Positions 17,708 to 26,705 are shown, counted from the stretch's first letter. The stretch: 64,000 nt of DNA from Acidobacteriota bacterium (GCA_003223325.1 QHYS01000017.1:1-64000), one strand, 5' to 3'. Translations and numbers: made by a program. The notes: a model not told the origin generated them from the letters alone.

Positions 17708-18994
17708 ATGCTCTCAATAGAAGAAAATAATCTACTGACCCAGACCGACCCGGGGAAGCCTGCCGGGCAGTACTTCCGCCGATTTTGGTTGCCGGCATTG
17801 CTACCAACCGAGGTGCCGAATCCTGACTGTCCCCCGGTGCGGGTCCGGCTCCTCGGAGAAGATCTCCTCGCATTCAGGGACACGAAGGGCCGGGTAGGAC
17901 TGATTGATGAGTTTTGTCCGCACCGCCGAGCCAGCCTCTTTTGGGGGCGTAACGAAGAGTGGGGTTTGAGGTGCGTGTATCACGGATGGAAGTTCGACGT
18001 AAATGGCACGTGCATGGACATGCCCAACGAGCCGCCGGAGTACGGCTTCGGAAACAAGTTGCGCACCACGGCCTACCCGACGCGTGAGTACGGAGGTTTG
18101 GTTTGGACCTATCTGGGTCCTCCGGAGCACGAGCCCGAGTTGCCCAAACTGGAGTGGGCGCGCGTTGCGGACAATCAGCGCTACATGTCAAAACGCTTCC
18201 AGGAGACGAACTACCTGCAAGCCATCGAAGGGGGTATCGACTCCAGCCACTCGAATTTTCTTCACGCCAGCCTAGACGCGTTTCGGGTGACCGATTCCTA
18301 CGTGGAAAAGGTAAAAAATAGCGGCACTCTGCGGGCGAAATATCATCTCTTGGACAAGGCGCCGCGATTCACGGTAAAGAAGACCGATTATGGCCTGGTG
18401 ATAGGAGTGCGGCGCAATGCTGAGGACGACAGGTATTACTGGCGGCTAACGCAGTTCCTGCTTCCCAGCCACACCATGATTCCGTATGAGAAGGGGCTCG
18501 CGATTCACGGGCACTGCTGGGTGCCGCGAGATGATCAGACTTGCTGGGTCTGGACGATCAGTTGGAATCCCGAGGGACCGCTCTCCGAGGAGGAATGGAA
18601 GACGATTCGGGATGAAACCTTCGTGCATGCGCAAGTGGATCCGGTTACCTTCCGGCCCGTGCGCAATAAAGCGAATCAATACCTGTTAAATCGTGAGAAA
18701 CAGCGAACCGCGAACATGACGGGCATCCACGGATTTGCCTCGCAAGATCAGGCGATTCAGGAAAGCATGGGGCCAATAGTGGACCGCGCGCGGGAACGCC
18801 TCGGGACCAGCGACACGGCGATCATTGCTGCGCGCCGCTTGCTGCTTCAGGAAATTCGGGACCTGGCCGAGGGGCGCGAACCGTACACAGCGCGCCATGG
18901 CGACGTTTACTGGGTCCGCTCCGCCTCGCTACTTTTGAAGCGCGACGTCGAGTTCGACGAAGGCTCGCGCGAACTGACGAAGGCCGAGGTCTAG
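17708..18994 (+). CDS. Rieske aromatic-ring dioxygenase, phthalate 4,5-dioxygenase-like oxygenase
   Basis: A 428-residue oxygenase subunit. The Rieske 2Fe-2S cluster ligands are Cys70-x-His72 (FCPHRRAS) and Cys89-x2-His92 (CVYHGWKF). The mononuclear iron site is in EGGIDSSHSNFLHAS with His181 and His186 and the bridging Asp178. The EGxxDSSHxxFLH form and single-subunit length are those of the phthalate 4,5-dioxygenase/O-demethylase branch. It would hydroxylate or O-demethylate an aromatic acid in the cytoplasm and needs a reductase partner not seen here. The class II aldolase gene starts directly after its stop codon. Pht5-like, LigJ and aldolase genes nearby support an aromatic-acid role. 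Confidence 0.85.
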   Translation: MLSIEENNLLTQTDPGKPAGQYFRRFWLPALLPTEVPNPDCPPVRVRLLGEDLLAFRDTKGRVGLIDEFCPHRRASLFWGRNEEWGLRCVYHGWKFDVNGTCMDMPNEPPEYGFGNKLRTTAYPTREYGGLVWTYLGPPEHEPELPKLEWARVADNQRYMSKRFQETNYLQAIEGGIDSSHSNFLHASLDAFRVTDSYVEKVKNSGTLRAKYHLLDKAPRFTVKKTDYGLVIGVRRNAEDDRYYWRLTQFLLPSHTMIPYEKGLAIHGHCWVPRDDQTCWVWTISWNPEGPLSEEEWKTIRDETFVHAQVDPVTFRPVRNKANQYLLNREKQRTANMTGIHGFASQDQAIQESMGPIVDRARERLGTSDTAIIAARRLLLQEIRDLAEGREPYTARHGDVYWVRSASLLLKRDVEFDEGSRELTKAEV

Positions 18995-19750
18995 GTGAAC
19001 TCGAAGACGCCATGCACCGAAATAGACCTTGAACGGGGCCTTCGTGAATCGGGCATCCGCGAAGAACTGGTGCAGGCCTGCAAGGTCCTCTACGCCGTCA
19101 AGGCCGCCGGAGACGGGCTCGGCGGACACCTGAGCTTCCGGTTAGACGAAAAACGGATCCTTATTAAGCCGCGCCCGGTTAGCTGGCGAGGGCTAAAGCC
19201 TGAAGACCTGATCGTCATTGATGGCAACGGCAAGCGTGTGGATGGAGCCGCAGGCGAGCGCAGCGCCGTGCGCGAATGGCCAATTCATGCCCAGATTTAT
19301 GCCGCGCGGCCAGATGTGCAGTGCGTGCTGCATGCTCATCCCAGCGCTTCAACCCTCATGGCCGCCCTCGGCATTGCGGTTGAGCCATTGGATCAGGATT
19401 GTGCTGCATTCGCGGGCCGGCTTCCGATGCTCGACAATGGCGCCGTGAGCATCGCCACGCCGGAGCTAGGCGATGAGGTTGCGCGGGTGCTCGGCAAAGG
19501 GGGTGCCGTGCTGCTGAAGAATCATGGCAGCATCGTCGCGGGAGCAGACGTTGCATATGTGTGCGTTACGGCGTACAGGTTGGAGAAGGTCGCGGAGACG
19601 ATGTTAAGAGCGGCTACTCTGACAAAGCTGCCAGTAATGTCACCCGAGACGAGCGCTGCCATTCTTCAGGCGAGAGAAGCCGTCGAACCCGGCGCTGGCA
19701 GCAAGATGAACCAAGAGCGGTGGCAAATGATGCGGGACTATTATCTGTAA
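18995..19750 (+). CDS. Class II aldolase/adducin-family protein, possible aromatic-acid decarboxylase
   Basis: A 251-residue zinc enzyme of the class II aldolase fold. The metal ligands are His113 and His115 (VLHAHPSAS) and His177 (LLKNHGSIVAG); Glu94 (REWPIH) is placed like the catalytic acid. Family members include fuculose-phosphate aldolase and also dihydroxyphthalate decarboxylases of aromatic catabolism. Because it starts (GTG) directly after the Rieske oxygenase stop, I favour a decarboxylase or aldolase acting on the oxygenase product. The exact reaction is inferred from context only. Confidence 0.78.
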   Translation: MNSKTPCTEIDLERGLRESGIREELVQACKVLYAVKAAGDGLGGHLSFRLDEKRILIKPRPVSWRGLKPEDLIVIDGNGKRVDGAAGERSAVREWPIHAQIYAARPDVQCVLHAHPSASTLMAALGIAVEPLDQDCAAFAGRLPMLDNGAVSIATPELGDEVARVLGKGGAVLLKNHGSIVAGADVAYVCVTAYRLEKVAETMLRAATLTKLPVMSPETSAAILQAREAVEPGAGSKMNQERWQMMRDYYL

Positions 19751-19799
19751 ATCGTCTGAATCCTTTCATGCAGCACGGCGATCTGGGAGATAAATAGAT

Positions 19800-21131
19800 A
19801 TGCCCGAGAGGCGAACGGCTTGGCTTATGAGCGCGGGCGCTGCACTTATGTTTATCGGGGGCTGTTTCAATCTGTTTTTCCGCGCGACCCCCTCCCTTTT
19901 CCATTTCGGAACGCAAGCCAGCGTGGCCAGCGATGACGCGGCGGACGATGACGATAGCTGCGCCGACACGACGGAATTGGCAATGGCGATGACCGCGTGG
20001 AGGCAGACGCAGCAACGAGGAATCCATTCTGCTTTGTCTACCGAGGTTGAGACTGCGCCGGTTGGGGGGGACATCGCTCCGGCGCGTTCCGTTGTCGATG
20101 CGTACGCGAGTCTCCACAGTGTGGCGGTCGATCCTGATGCGAACCAGGTAATGGTGAGCGATTCCAATAGAGGCGCGATTTTTTTCTATAACCGAAGCGC
20201 CGGAGGCAACTCGTCGCAAATCGCGAATCCGGAGCGGGTGATCCGAGGGCCGAGTACGGGCATGATGTTTGTTGCCGGGATCGCGTTGGATACCACTGAT
20301 CGCGAGGTTTTTGCCGTAAACAACGATATCGGGGACCGCATGGAGGTGTTCCCATACGATGTGGAAGGGAACACTAAACCGAAGCGCGTGCTCTCGGTGC
20401 CACACGGGGCCTGGGGTGTGGCGCTCAATCCGATGCGGAAAGAGGTCGCCGTTTCGATTGAGCACCCCAACACAGTGGTGGTCTACCGTCGCGAAGCCAC
20501 TGGCAGCGAAGCGCCGCTGCGAGTGCTGCGCGGTCCAGAAACCGAATTGGCCGATCCTCATGGGATCGTAGTTGATACTGGCCACGACGAAATGCTCGTC
20601 GCGAACCACGGTAATTGGGCTCCTCTGACGCGCGAAGAGGAACAGGCGCAGGGAGGGCTCAGGGGCGGTCATTTCGCTCTGCCGTCCATCAATACGTATG
20701 CCATAGACGCCAAAGGCGACGACAAGCCCATTCGTAAAATTCAAGGCGCGCAGACGCAACTGAACTGGCCAATGGGGCTGAGCCTGGACGCGACGCATGA
20801 CGAAATTGCCGTGGCCAATTACGGCACGAATTCAATTCTGGCTTTCCGCCGCAACGCTGGTGGCGACGTGGCGCCACTGCGGGTAATCAGGGGCGATCGG
20901 ACAGGAATCTTGGGTCCGATGGGAGTGGCCATCGACGTCAAGAACGACGAATTATGGGTCACGAATTACCGGGACCACACCGCCGTCGTGTTCGCGCGGA
21001 CAGCGAACGGCAATGTGGCTCCGAAGCGGGTGCTACGCAATGCTCCTGCCGGAACACCCGCGGTCGGTTTTGGCAATCCGGGAGCGATTGCCTACGACTC
21101 GAAGCGAGGACAGATTCTGGTTCCGAATTGA
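19800..21131 (+). CDS. Secreted beta-propeller protein, N-terminal half of a UGA-split pair (pair 2)
   Basis: 443 residues. Residues 7-28 (WLMSAGAALMFIGGCFNLFF) are a signal or lipoprotein-like leader with a Cys. After an acidic, Cys-containing linker come repeated propeller units (IRGPSTGMMFVAGIALD, LRGPETELADPHGIVVD, IQGAQTQLNWPMGLSLD, IRGDRTGILGPMGVAID). It aligns along its length with the N-terminal halves of the other two pairs. It ends DSKRGQILVPN-TGA with the repeat continuing in frame after the stop. It lies 49 bases after the class II aldolase gene in the catabolic operon, suggesting a periplasmic role in sensing or handling the substrate. Confidence 0.78.
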   Translation: MPERRTAWLMSAGAALMFIGGCFNLFFRATPSLFHFGTQASVASDDAADDDDSCADTTELAMAMTAWRQTQQRGIHSALSTEVETAPVGGDIAPARSVVDAYASLHSVAVDPDANQVMVSDSNRGAIFFYNRSAGGNSSQIANPERVIRGPSTGMMFVAGIALDTTDREVFAVNNDIGDRMEVFPYDVEGNTKPKRVLSVPHGAWGVALNPMRKEVAVSIEHPNTVVVYRREATGSEAPLRVLRGPETELADPHGIVVDTGHDEMLVANHGNWAPLTREEEQAQGGLRGGHFALPSINTYAIDAKGDDKPIRKIQGAQTQLNWPMGLSLDATHDEIAVANYGTNSILAFRRNAGGDVAPLRVIRGDRTGILGPMGVAIDVKNDELWVTNYRDHTAVVFARTANGNVAPKRVLRNAPAGTPAVGFGNPGAIAYDSKRGQILVPN

Positions 21132-22010
21132 GTGAGTGTACCCAGGATACTGGTATTTGCCAGGTTGGCAAACGGCAACGAAGGACCGGTAAGGGTAATC
21201 GAAGGCCAGGGTACCAAGCTCAGCCGCACGATGCACGGCATCGCATACGATTCCGTACATGATGAGATCGTCGTGCCGGTACATTTGGGAGGAGCGGTTC
21301 TTGTGTTCCGCGCCAGTGCCACGGGGGAAGAAGCGCCGATACGTATCATTCAAGGCCCACACACTCACATCCTGCGCCCGGAAACCGTGAACGTGGACGT
21401 GAAAAATAACGAAATCGTGGTCGGCGAGGACGTCGGACAGGACGTCATGTTCTTTCCGAGAGAGGCCAATGGAGACGTCGCGCCGCTGCGGACGATTCGT
21501 GGACCAAAGACGGGATTGGACGAAGTGCGCGGTGTGACGGTCGATCCTGTCCGAAATCTGCTCGTGGTTTCCAGTCGCAGCGGGAAGGGAACCACGGGAG
21601 TCTTCATCTTCAACCGGACTGATAACGGCGACGTGGCGCCGCGCTCGGTTATCGCCGGACCGAAGTCGGGAATCATCCGCATCCGGCAGGTCGAGGTCGA
21701 ACCCGAACAGGGCAAGATCTTCGTGGCCGTGAAGAACAATGTGGAATCCTACAGATTTGCAGATGGCTCGCCTTCGCCATGGAATCCCGATAAGCCTGGA
21801 TTTATTGGAGTATGGGATATCAACGATAACGGGGACGTGCCGCCGCGTGGTGTAATCAAGGGACCGGCGAGCGAAATGGTGTGGCCCGCGGGCGTGGCCC
21901 TCAATCCGGGAGACCGCGAGGTCTATACGATCGACAGCGTGTCCAATGGGATGTATTCGTACTATATGCCGGAATTCTTTCCCGCCGAGAAGCACCCCAA
22001 AAGGCAATGA
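21132..22010 (+). CDS. Beta-propeller protein, C-terminal half of a UGA-split pair (pair 2)
   Basis: 292 codons from GTG 21132, directly after the TGA and in the same frame. It begins SVPRILVFARLANGN, finishing the propeller repeat started before the TGA, then gives about five further repeats and a C-terminal SVSNGMYSYYMPEFFP closing segment shared by all three pairs. No signal peptide or ribosome binding site is present. The combined product would be 736 residues. The stop overlaps the ATG of the next propeller gene (ATGA). Confidence 0.75.
   Translation: MSVPRILVFARLANGNEGPVRVIEGQGTKLSRTMHGIAYDSVHDEIVVPVHLGGAVLVFRASATGEEAPIRIIQGPHTHILRPETVNVDVKNNEIVVGEDVGQDVMFFPREANGDVAPLRTIRGPKTGLDEVRGVTVDPVRNLLVVSSRSGKGTTGVFIFNRTDNGDVAPRSVIAGPKSGIIRIRQVEVEPEQGKIFVAVKNNVESYRFADGSPSPWNPDKPGFIGVWDINDNGDVPPRGVIKGPASEMVWPAGVALNPGDREVYTIDSVSNGMYSYYMPEFFPAEKHPKRQ
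21156..21172 (+). promoter_or_regulatory. SECIS-like hairpin after the in-frame UGA (pair 2)
   Basis: TTTGCC-AGGTT-GGCAAA forms a 6-bp stem with a 5-nt loop; the loop starts 30 nt after TGA 21129-21131, exactly as in the other pairs. The Arg codon in the loop is again AGG. An outer pairing TACTGGT/ACCGGTA may extend it across a large asymmetric internal loop. Partly constrained by protein coding. Confidence 0.45.
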
Positions 22011-23215
22011 TCAAAAAACTAGCCGCCGGACGTGTGCTCCGGGTGGCGTTGCTTGCGGCGCTGGCGACGCTAGGACGGGCCGCACCTCGGGAAAGTAAAT
22101 CCAGCAAACCGTCTCCTGAGGACATACCTCCTATCCGGATGATTGCTGACCCGTACCCGGCGTTTAACGGTATCGCGGTAGACGCTGCAAACGGGATCGT
22201 GGCCATGAGCGATCCGAACCGCAAGAGCGTGGTGCTTTACGATCGCGCCCGAGCGGGCCAAGGGGGAGCGAGCCGAGGCGATGCAAGTGTTCCCCTGCGC
22301 CAGATCATGGGCCCGGACTCTTTCCTGGGGATGATTGCGGGAATTATTCTCGACCCCCGGCGTCAAGAGATTTATACGGCGAATAACGACATCGAAGACA
22401 CGGTGGTGGTGATGCCCTACGGCGCGTCGGGTAATGTGAAACCGGCGCGCGTATTTTCGGTTCCGCATCAAGCTTGGGGCCTGGCGTTGAGCGATGTCGC
22501 CGACCAGATCGCCGTCACAGTGGAGGTCCAAAATACACTTGTCTTCTACCGGCGGCAGGTGAAGGGCGTGGAGGCCCCGGTGCGAATCATTCGCGGGGCA
22601 GACACCGGCTTGGCCGATCCGCACGGCGTCTATTGGGACGAAGCGCACAATGAAATCGGCGTCGCAAATCACGGAAATTTCCGAGGAATTGTGAAGAACA
22701 GGGGAGGCGGCTGCGCACCCTCGCTCGTGGTCGAAAACGAGGCCGAGGCGGGCGAGTCGCGGCCTCCATCGATTCGGATTTTTGCGGCGACCGCAAGAAA
22801 CAATGCGAAACCGCTGCGCGTGATTCAAGGCTCGAGGACGGGTCTCGACTGGCCGATGGGAGTCGCTTATGACCCCCAACATGATGCCATCGTTGTCGCG
22901 AATAACGGCGACAGCTCGGTTTTGATCTTCGGCCGAACGAGCGGCGGCGATGTGGCGCCGCTAAGGTCGATTCGTGGTGGTCGCACTGGCATTAGTCGTC
23001 CGATGGGCGTTGCGATCGATACGCTGAAGGGCGAAATTTGGGTTTCGAACTGGGGTGATCATTCCGCCCTTGCATTCGACAGCGGCGCGCGCGGTAACGT
23101 GGCGCCGAAGCGGACCATCAGGAGCGCTCCCGCAGGAACGCCCACGCCGGGGTTCGGCAATCCCATGGCCCTTGCCTATGACTCGAAACGCGACGAGCTC
23201 TTGGTGCCCAATTGA
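22007..23215 (+). CDS. Secreted beta-propeller protein, N-terminal half of a UGA-split pair (pair 3)
   Basis: 402 residues from ATG 22007, which overlaps the preceding stop. A short basic-hydrophobic signal peptide (KKLAAGRVLRVALLAALATLG) is followed by propeller repeats as in its paralogues, with a variable Cys-containing insert (RGGGCAPSLVVENEAEAGE) near residue 240. It ends DSKRDELLVPN-TGA. The frame remains open beyond the TGA into the partner half. Shorter than pairs 1 and 2 mainly at the N-terminal linker. Confidence 0.78.
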   Translation: MIKKLAAGRVLRVALLAALATLGRAAPRESKSSKPSPEDIPPIRMIADPYPAFNGIAVDAANGIVAMSDPNRKSVVLYDRARAGQGGASRGDASVPLRQIMGPDSFLGMIAGIILDPRRQEIYTANNDIEDTVVVMPYGASGNVKPARVFSVPHQAWGLALSDVADQIAVTVEVQNTLVFYRRQVKGVEAPVRIIRGADTGLADPHGVYWDEAHNEIGVANHGNFRGIVKNRGGGCAPSLVVENEAEAGESRPPSIRIFAATARNNAKPLRVIQGSRTGLDWPMGVAYDPQHDAIVVANNGDSSVLIFGRTSGGDVAPLRSIRGGRTGISRPMGVAIDTLKGEIWVSNWGDHSALAFDSGARGNVAPKRTIRSAPAGTPTPGFGNPMALAYDSKRDELLVPN

Positions 23216-24121
23216 GTGACCCAGCCGCGCATCGCAGTGTTTGCCAGGCTGGCAAACGGAGATGCGGCGCCGACCCGGCTCATCACGGGGCAAAATACTC
23301 TACTCGGGCGCACGATTCACGGCCTTGCCTACAATCCCACGCGTGATGAAATCGTGGTGCCGAACGCCCTGGCGGATGCGGTTCTGGTCTTCCGCGCGGC
23401 CGCCGCGGGTTCCGAGCATCCGCTGCGCGTCATCGAAGGGCCACACACGCTTCTGGTAACGCCTCACGCCGTCAGTTTGGATTTGCGGAATCAGGAGATT
23501 CTCGTCGCCAGTCTGACGGGAAGACGCATCAACGTATTTCGCTGGGACGCCAACGGAGATGCCGCACCGGTTCGGCTTATCGAAGGGCCAAAAACCGAGC
23601 TTGGTCATGTTGTGGGACTCGCCGTCGATCCGGAGAGGAACCTGCTCGCCGTCGCGAATACTCACGAAATCCTGATCTTCAATCGCACGGACAATGGAGA
23701 TGTTGCGCCTCGGGGCCGGATCGCAGGGCCGAAGACGGGCATAACCGATGAGCCTTGGCAAATGGAGTTCTATAAGGGTCGCATTTTTTTGGCGGCCTCC
23801 AATCATTTCCATCAGAATCTTTATGACGGAGTCACGCTCAGGCCCGACGCGACTGATGTGCCCGATGATCCGTGGCTCAACCCCATTTTAGGTTTCATGG
23901 GTATCTGGAACATTACTGACAATGGAGACGTAGCGCCTCTGGCGATGATCCGCGGTCCTTTTAGCGGCTTGATTCACCCGGTGGGCTTAGCGTTGAACCC
24001 TAAAGATGGGGAAGTTTATGTGTCGGATAGCGTGAAAAATGGAGTTTTGGGCTTCTTGGTGCCCCAATTCTTCCCGCAAGAAAAACCAAATGTGAATTCT
24101 GATGGTCGGCAGTCAAAGTAA
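23216..24121 (+). CDS. Beta-propeller protein, C-terminal half of a UGA-split pair (pair 3)
   Basis: 301 codons from GTG 23216, in frame with and directly after TGA 23213-23215. It starts TQPRIAVFARLANGD and continues with repeats ending VKNGVLGFLVPQFFP. As in the other pairs, the first residues complete a repeat begun before the TGA, and no independent export signal or ribosome binding site exists. The combined polypeptide would be about 704 residues. The DASS permease gene follows six bases later. Confidence 0.75.
   Translation: MTQPRIAVFARLANGDAAPTRLITGQNTLLGRTIHGLAYNPTRDEIVVPNALADAVLVFRAAAAGSEHPLRVIEGPHTLLVTPHAVSLDLRNQEILVASLTGRRINVFRWDANGDAAPVRLIEGPKTELGHVVGLAVDPERNLLAVANTHEILIFNRTDNGDVAPRGRIAGPKTGITDEPWQMEFYKGRIFLAASNHFHQNLYDGVTLRPDATDVPDDPWLNPILGFMGIWNITDNGDVAPLAMIRGPFSGLIHPVGLALNPKDGEVYVSDSVKNGVLGFLVPQFFPQEKPNVNSDGRQSK
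23239..23257 (+). promoter_or_regulatory. SECIS-like hairpin after the in-frame UGA (pair 3)
   Basis: GTTTGCC-AGGCT-GGCAAAC is a perfect 7-bp stem with a 5-nt loop whose first base is 31 nt from the TGA, i.e. 30 nt lie between. An outer stem CGCATC/GATGCG (starting at about 23228 and closing at about 23266) extends it across a small internal loop, making the best-formed of the three hairpins. The loop carries AGG, as in the other two. Confidence 0.5.
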
Positions 24122-24127
24122 CGGCTT

Positions 24128-25627
24128 ATGACTCGGCTACCGTCGGCGACAAAGGGAAACGAGCCAAGGACCAGCTCGGTAGTGGGTTCTACGGAACAAA
24201 CCGTCCGAGCAGCGCCTCTGGTCGAAAGCGTTGGTAGGGGACTTGCCACCCGCAAAGTGATCGGCGGTGTCCTGACGATCGCCCTGCCCCTCGCGTTGTG
24301 GTTCGCCCCTCTACCGCTTGCGATTAATTCCCGGCATGCGCTGGCGGTGGCATCGTTCATGATCATCGCCTGGATTACGGAAGTGCTTCCGCATGCCCTC
24401 ACTGGCTTGGCGGGATGCTATCTCTTCTGGGTGCTAAAAATCGTCGATTTCGAGGCAGCCTTCAGTGGGTTCGCAGATCAAACTCCGTGGTTTCTCTTCG
24501 GCGCCGCATTGATCGGCATGATGGCTTCCAAATCGGGCTTGGCGCGCCGTCTGGCGTATCTCGTCATTTTACGGGTGGGAGCGGGTTACTCGCGGCTTTT
24601 ACTCGGATTGATTTTTTCCTCTTTGTTGCTGACGTTGCTCGTGCCTTCGGGAATCGCATGCGTTGTGATCATGGCTGCGGTGGCCGTTGGGTTGATGGAG
24701 GTCTTTGGGCTATCGCGCGGAAGCCGTGTGGGACGAGGCATTTTTGTCACTTTGACGTATACCGCGGGAATCTTCGACAAAATGGTGATCGCCGGTGCAT
24801 CTTCCATTCTGGGACGCGGGCTGATCCAAAAGATGACTGGTATCGAAGTTTATTGGAGTCAGTGGCTGATGGCGTTCTTGCCGTGTGTTCTCGCCACCGT
24901 CGTGGTGATCTGGCGCCTCGTGCTGTGGCTTTATCCGCCGGAAAAAGAGGCTGTCCAAGGCAGCGTTGAATTTTTGCGCGACTCCCTCGAAAAGATGGGC
25001 GCGTGGACGTCAATGGAAAAGCGCTCGCTGCTCTTGATGTCCTTAGCTATCGCGCTATGGGCTACTGATCTGATTCACCATATTCCTCCAGCGGTAATTG
25101 GCATTGGCGTGGGCCTGCTGGCAGGCGTGCCCGGTTTGGGCATCCTGGAACTCGAAGATCTCAAGCGGCTCAACTACTTGCCAGTATTTTTTACGGCAAC
25201 AGCGATCAGCATGGGCGAAGTGCTGCTCAGAACGAATGCACTGAATTCCATGACCACCGTTCTGTTTGCGTGGATGCGGCCCTGGGTGACCAACGTATTC
25301 TCTCTAGCTCTTGTCCCGTATTGGACGGCTTTCGTTTATCACATGTTCCTGGGCAACGAGATTTCTATGCTCGCCACGTCGCTGCCGCCACTCATGAACT
25401 TTGCGAAAACGGCGGGAATTCATCCATTGCCGCTTGGATTACTCTGGGCGTTCGCTGCCGGTGGAAAAATTTTCGTGTATCAATCGGGAGTGATGGTCAC
25501 AGGCTACTCTTATGGTTATTTCGAGGCGAAGGACTTGCTTCGTGTCGGATTTTGTCTGACGGTAGTTGAGTCGATCGTGCTGCTGTTTATTGTTCCTTTT
25601 TATTGGCCGTTCATTGGAATCCGTTGA
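24128..25627 (+). CDS. DASS/SLC13-type anion (di- or tricarboxylate) permease
   Basis: A 499-residue inner-membrane protein with about 11-12 hydrophobic segments from residue 45 onward, preceded by a 40-residue polar N-terminus. The sequence WITEVLPHALTGLAGC resembles the SLC13 motif after the third helix, and two inward hairpin regions contain FADQTPWFLFGAALIG and LAFSTAG-like segments. The family imports dicarboxylates and related organic anions with sodium. As last gene of the plus-strand operon with the Rieske oxygenase, it may import the aromatic dicarboxylate substrate. It is convergent with ligJ. Confidence 0.75.
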   Translation: MTRLPSATKGNEPRTSSVVGSTEQTVRAAPLVESVGRGLATRKVIGGVLTIALPLALWFAPLPLAINSRHALAVASFMIIAWITEVLPHALTGLAGCYLFWVLKIVDFEAAFSGFADQTPWFLFGAALIGMMASKSGLARRLAYLVILRVGAGYSRLLLGLIFSSLLLTLLVPSGIACVVIMAAVAVGLMEVFGLSRGSRVGRGIFVTLTYTAGIFDKMVIAGASSILGRGLIQKMTGIEVYWSQWLMAFLPCVLATVVVIWRLVLWLYPPEKEAVQGSVEFLRDSLEKMGAWTSMEKRSLLLMSLAIALWATDLIHHIPPAVIGIGVGLLAGVPGLGILELEDLKRLNYLPVFFTATAISMGEVLLRTNALNSMTTVLFAWMRPWVTNVFSLALVPYWTAFVYHMFLGNEISMLATSLPPLMNFAKTAGIHPLPLGLLWAFAAGGKIFVYQSGVMVTGYSYGYFEAKDLLRVGFCLTVVESIVLLFIVPFYWPFIGIR

Positions 25628-25664
25628 GTTCGTACCCGCTCGGCGAAACAGGTCCCTTTGCATA

Positions 25665-26705
25665 TCACGATGGCGCGCGGTTGGCCTTGCTGACTGAGGG
25701 ACTGGCCTTTAATCGGCTGTACACATTTCGCGCATTGCCTTCGTAAATCTTTCGCTTATCTTCCTCGCGCAGCCACGGAACGGCCTCGATGTAGCGCTTC
25801 GTATCGTCGAAATAATGGCCCGTTTCGGGATCGATGCTCTTAACTGCCCCAACCATCTCTGAAGCGAAGAGAATGTTGTCGATCGGAACGACTTTCGTCA
25901 GCAGGTCAATGCCCGCTTGATGGTAAACGCAAGTATCAAAATAGATGTTCCTAAGGAGAAGTTCCCTCAGCGGGGGACGCTTCAAATCCTGCGCGATGCC
26001 ACGATAACGGCCCCAATGGTAGGGGACCGCACCGCCGCCGTGAGGAATGATGAACTTCAGCGTCGGGAAATCTTTAAAAATGTCGGACGTCAGAAACTGC
26101 ATAAAAGCAGTCGTATCGCCGTTCAGGTAATGCGCGCCCGTGGCATGAAAGTTCGGATTGCACGAGGCGCTGACGTGAATCATCGCGGGCACGCTGAGCT
26201 CAACCATCTTTTCATAAAGCGGGTACCAAAAGCGATCGGTTAGCGGCGGGTCGCTCCAGTGTCCGCCCGAGGGGTCCGGATTCAGGTTGCAACCAACGAA
26301 ACCCAGTTCCTCGACGCAACGCGTTAATTCGCCGATGCAGTTGGTGGGTGGCACGCCGGGTGATTGCGGCAGTTGGCAGACGCCGGCGAAGTTCTCGGGA
26401 TAAAGCGAGCAGACCCGGTAGATCAGATCGTTGCAGACCCGCGACCATTGCAAACTGGTGCCGGCGTTTCCAATGTGATGGCCCATGCCCATGGCACGAG
26501 GGGAAAAGATGGTGAGGTCGGTGCCGCGCTCCCGCTGGAATTTCAACTGCGCGTTTTCAAGGCTGGCGCGAATCTGATCATCGGTGACCTTCAGGGCCTC
26601 AGAAGAAAACTCCGAAGGATCGTTAAGTCCGTCGATTTGTCGCTGTCGATAGGCTTCCAATTCCCGCGGCGCCGTCGTGTAATGCCCATGACAATCGATA
26701 ATCAT
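25665..26705 (-). CDS. ligJ: 4-oxalomesaconate hydratase (LigJ-type amidohydrolase)
   Basis: A 346-residue amidohydrolase-superfamily enzyme. It hydrates 4-oxalomesaconate to 4-carboxy-4-hydroxy-2-oxoadipate in the protocatechuate 4,5-cleavage pathway. The start MIIDCHGHYTTAP with metal-binding His6 and His8 is diagnostic, as are LNPDPSGGHWSDPPLTD, PAMIHVSASCNPNFHATG, FIIPHGGGAVPYHWGR and ILFASEMVGAV. ATG 26705 is preferred over the longer frame because the LigJ N-terminus begins exactly there behind GAGAGG. It is divergent from the HpcH/HpaI aldolase gene, which fits the next step of the pathway. Confidence 0.92.
   Translation of the reverse strand: MIIDCHGHYTTAPRELEAYRQRQIDGLNDPSEFSSEALKVTDDQIRASLENAQLKFQRERGTDLTIFSPRAMGMGHHIGNAGTSLQWSRVCNDLIYRVCSLYPENFAGVCQLPQSPGVPPTNCIGELTRCVEELGFVGCNLNPDPSGGHWSDPPLTDRFWYPLYEKMVELSVPAMIHVSASCNPNFHATGAHYLNGDTTAFMQFLTSDIFKDFPTLKFIIPHGGGAVPYHWGRYRGIAQDLKRPPLRELLLRNIYFDTCVYHQAGIDLLTKVVPIDNILFASEMVGAVKSIDPETGHYFDDTKRYIEAVPWLREEDKRKIYEGNARNVYSRLKASPSVSKANRAPS

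Noticed and set aside
21132-23215. Simple translational coupling (TGAGTG) as the whole explanation for the propeller pairs
   Set aside because: It remains possible, but the repeat unit runs across the TGA, the second halves lack export signals and ribosome binding sites, and the arrangement recurs three times. Kept as the main alternative, not the preferred reading.
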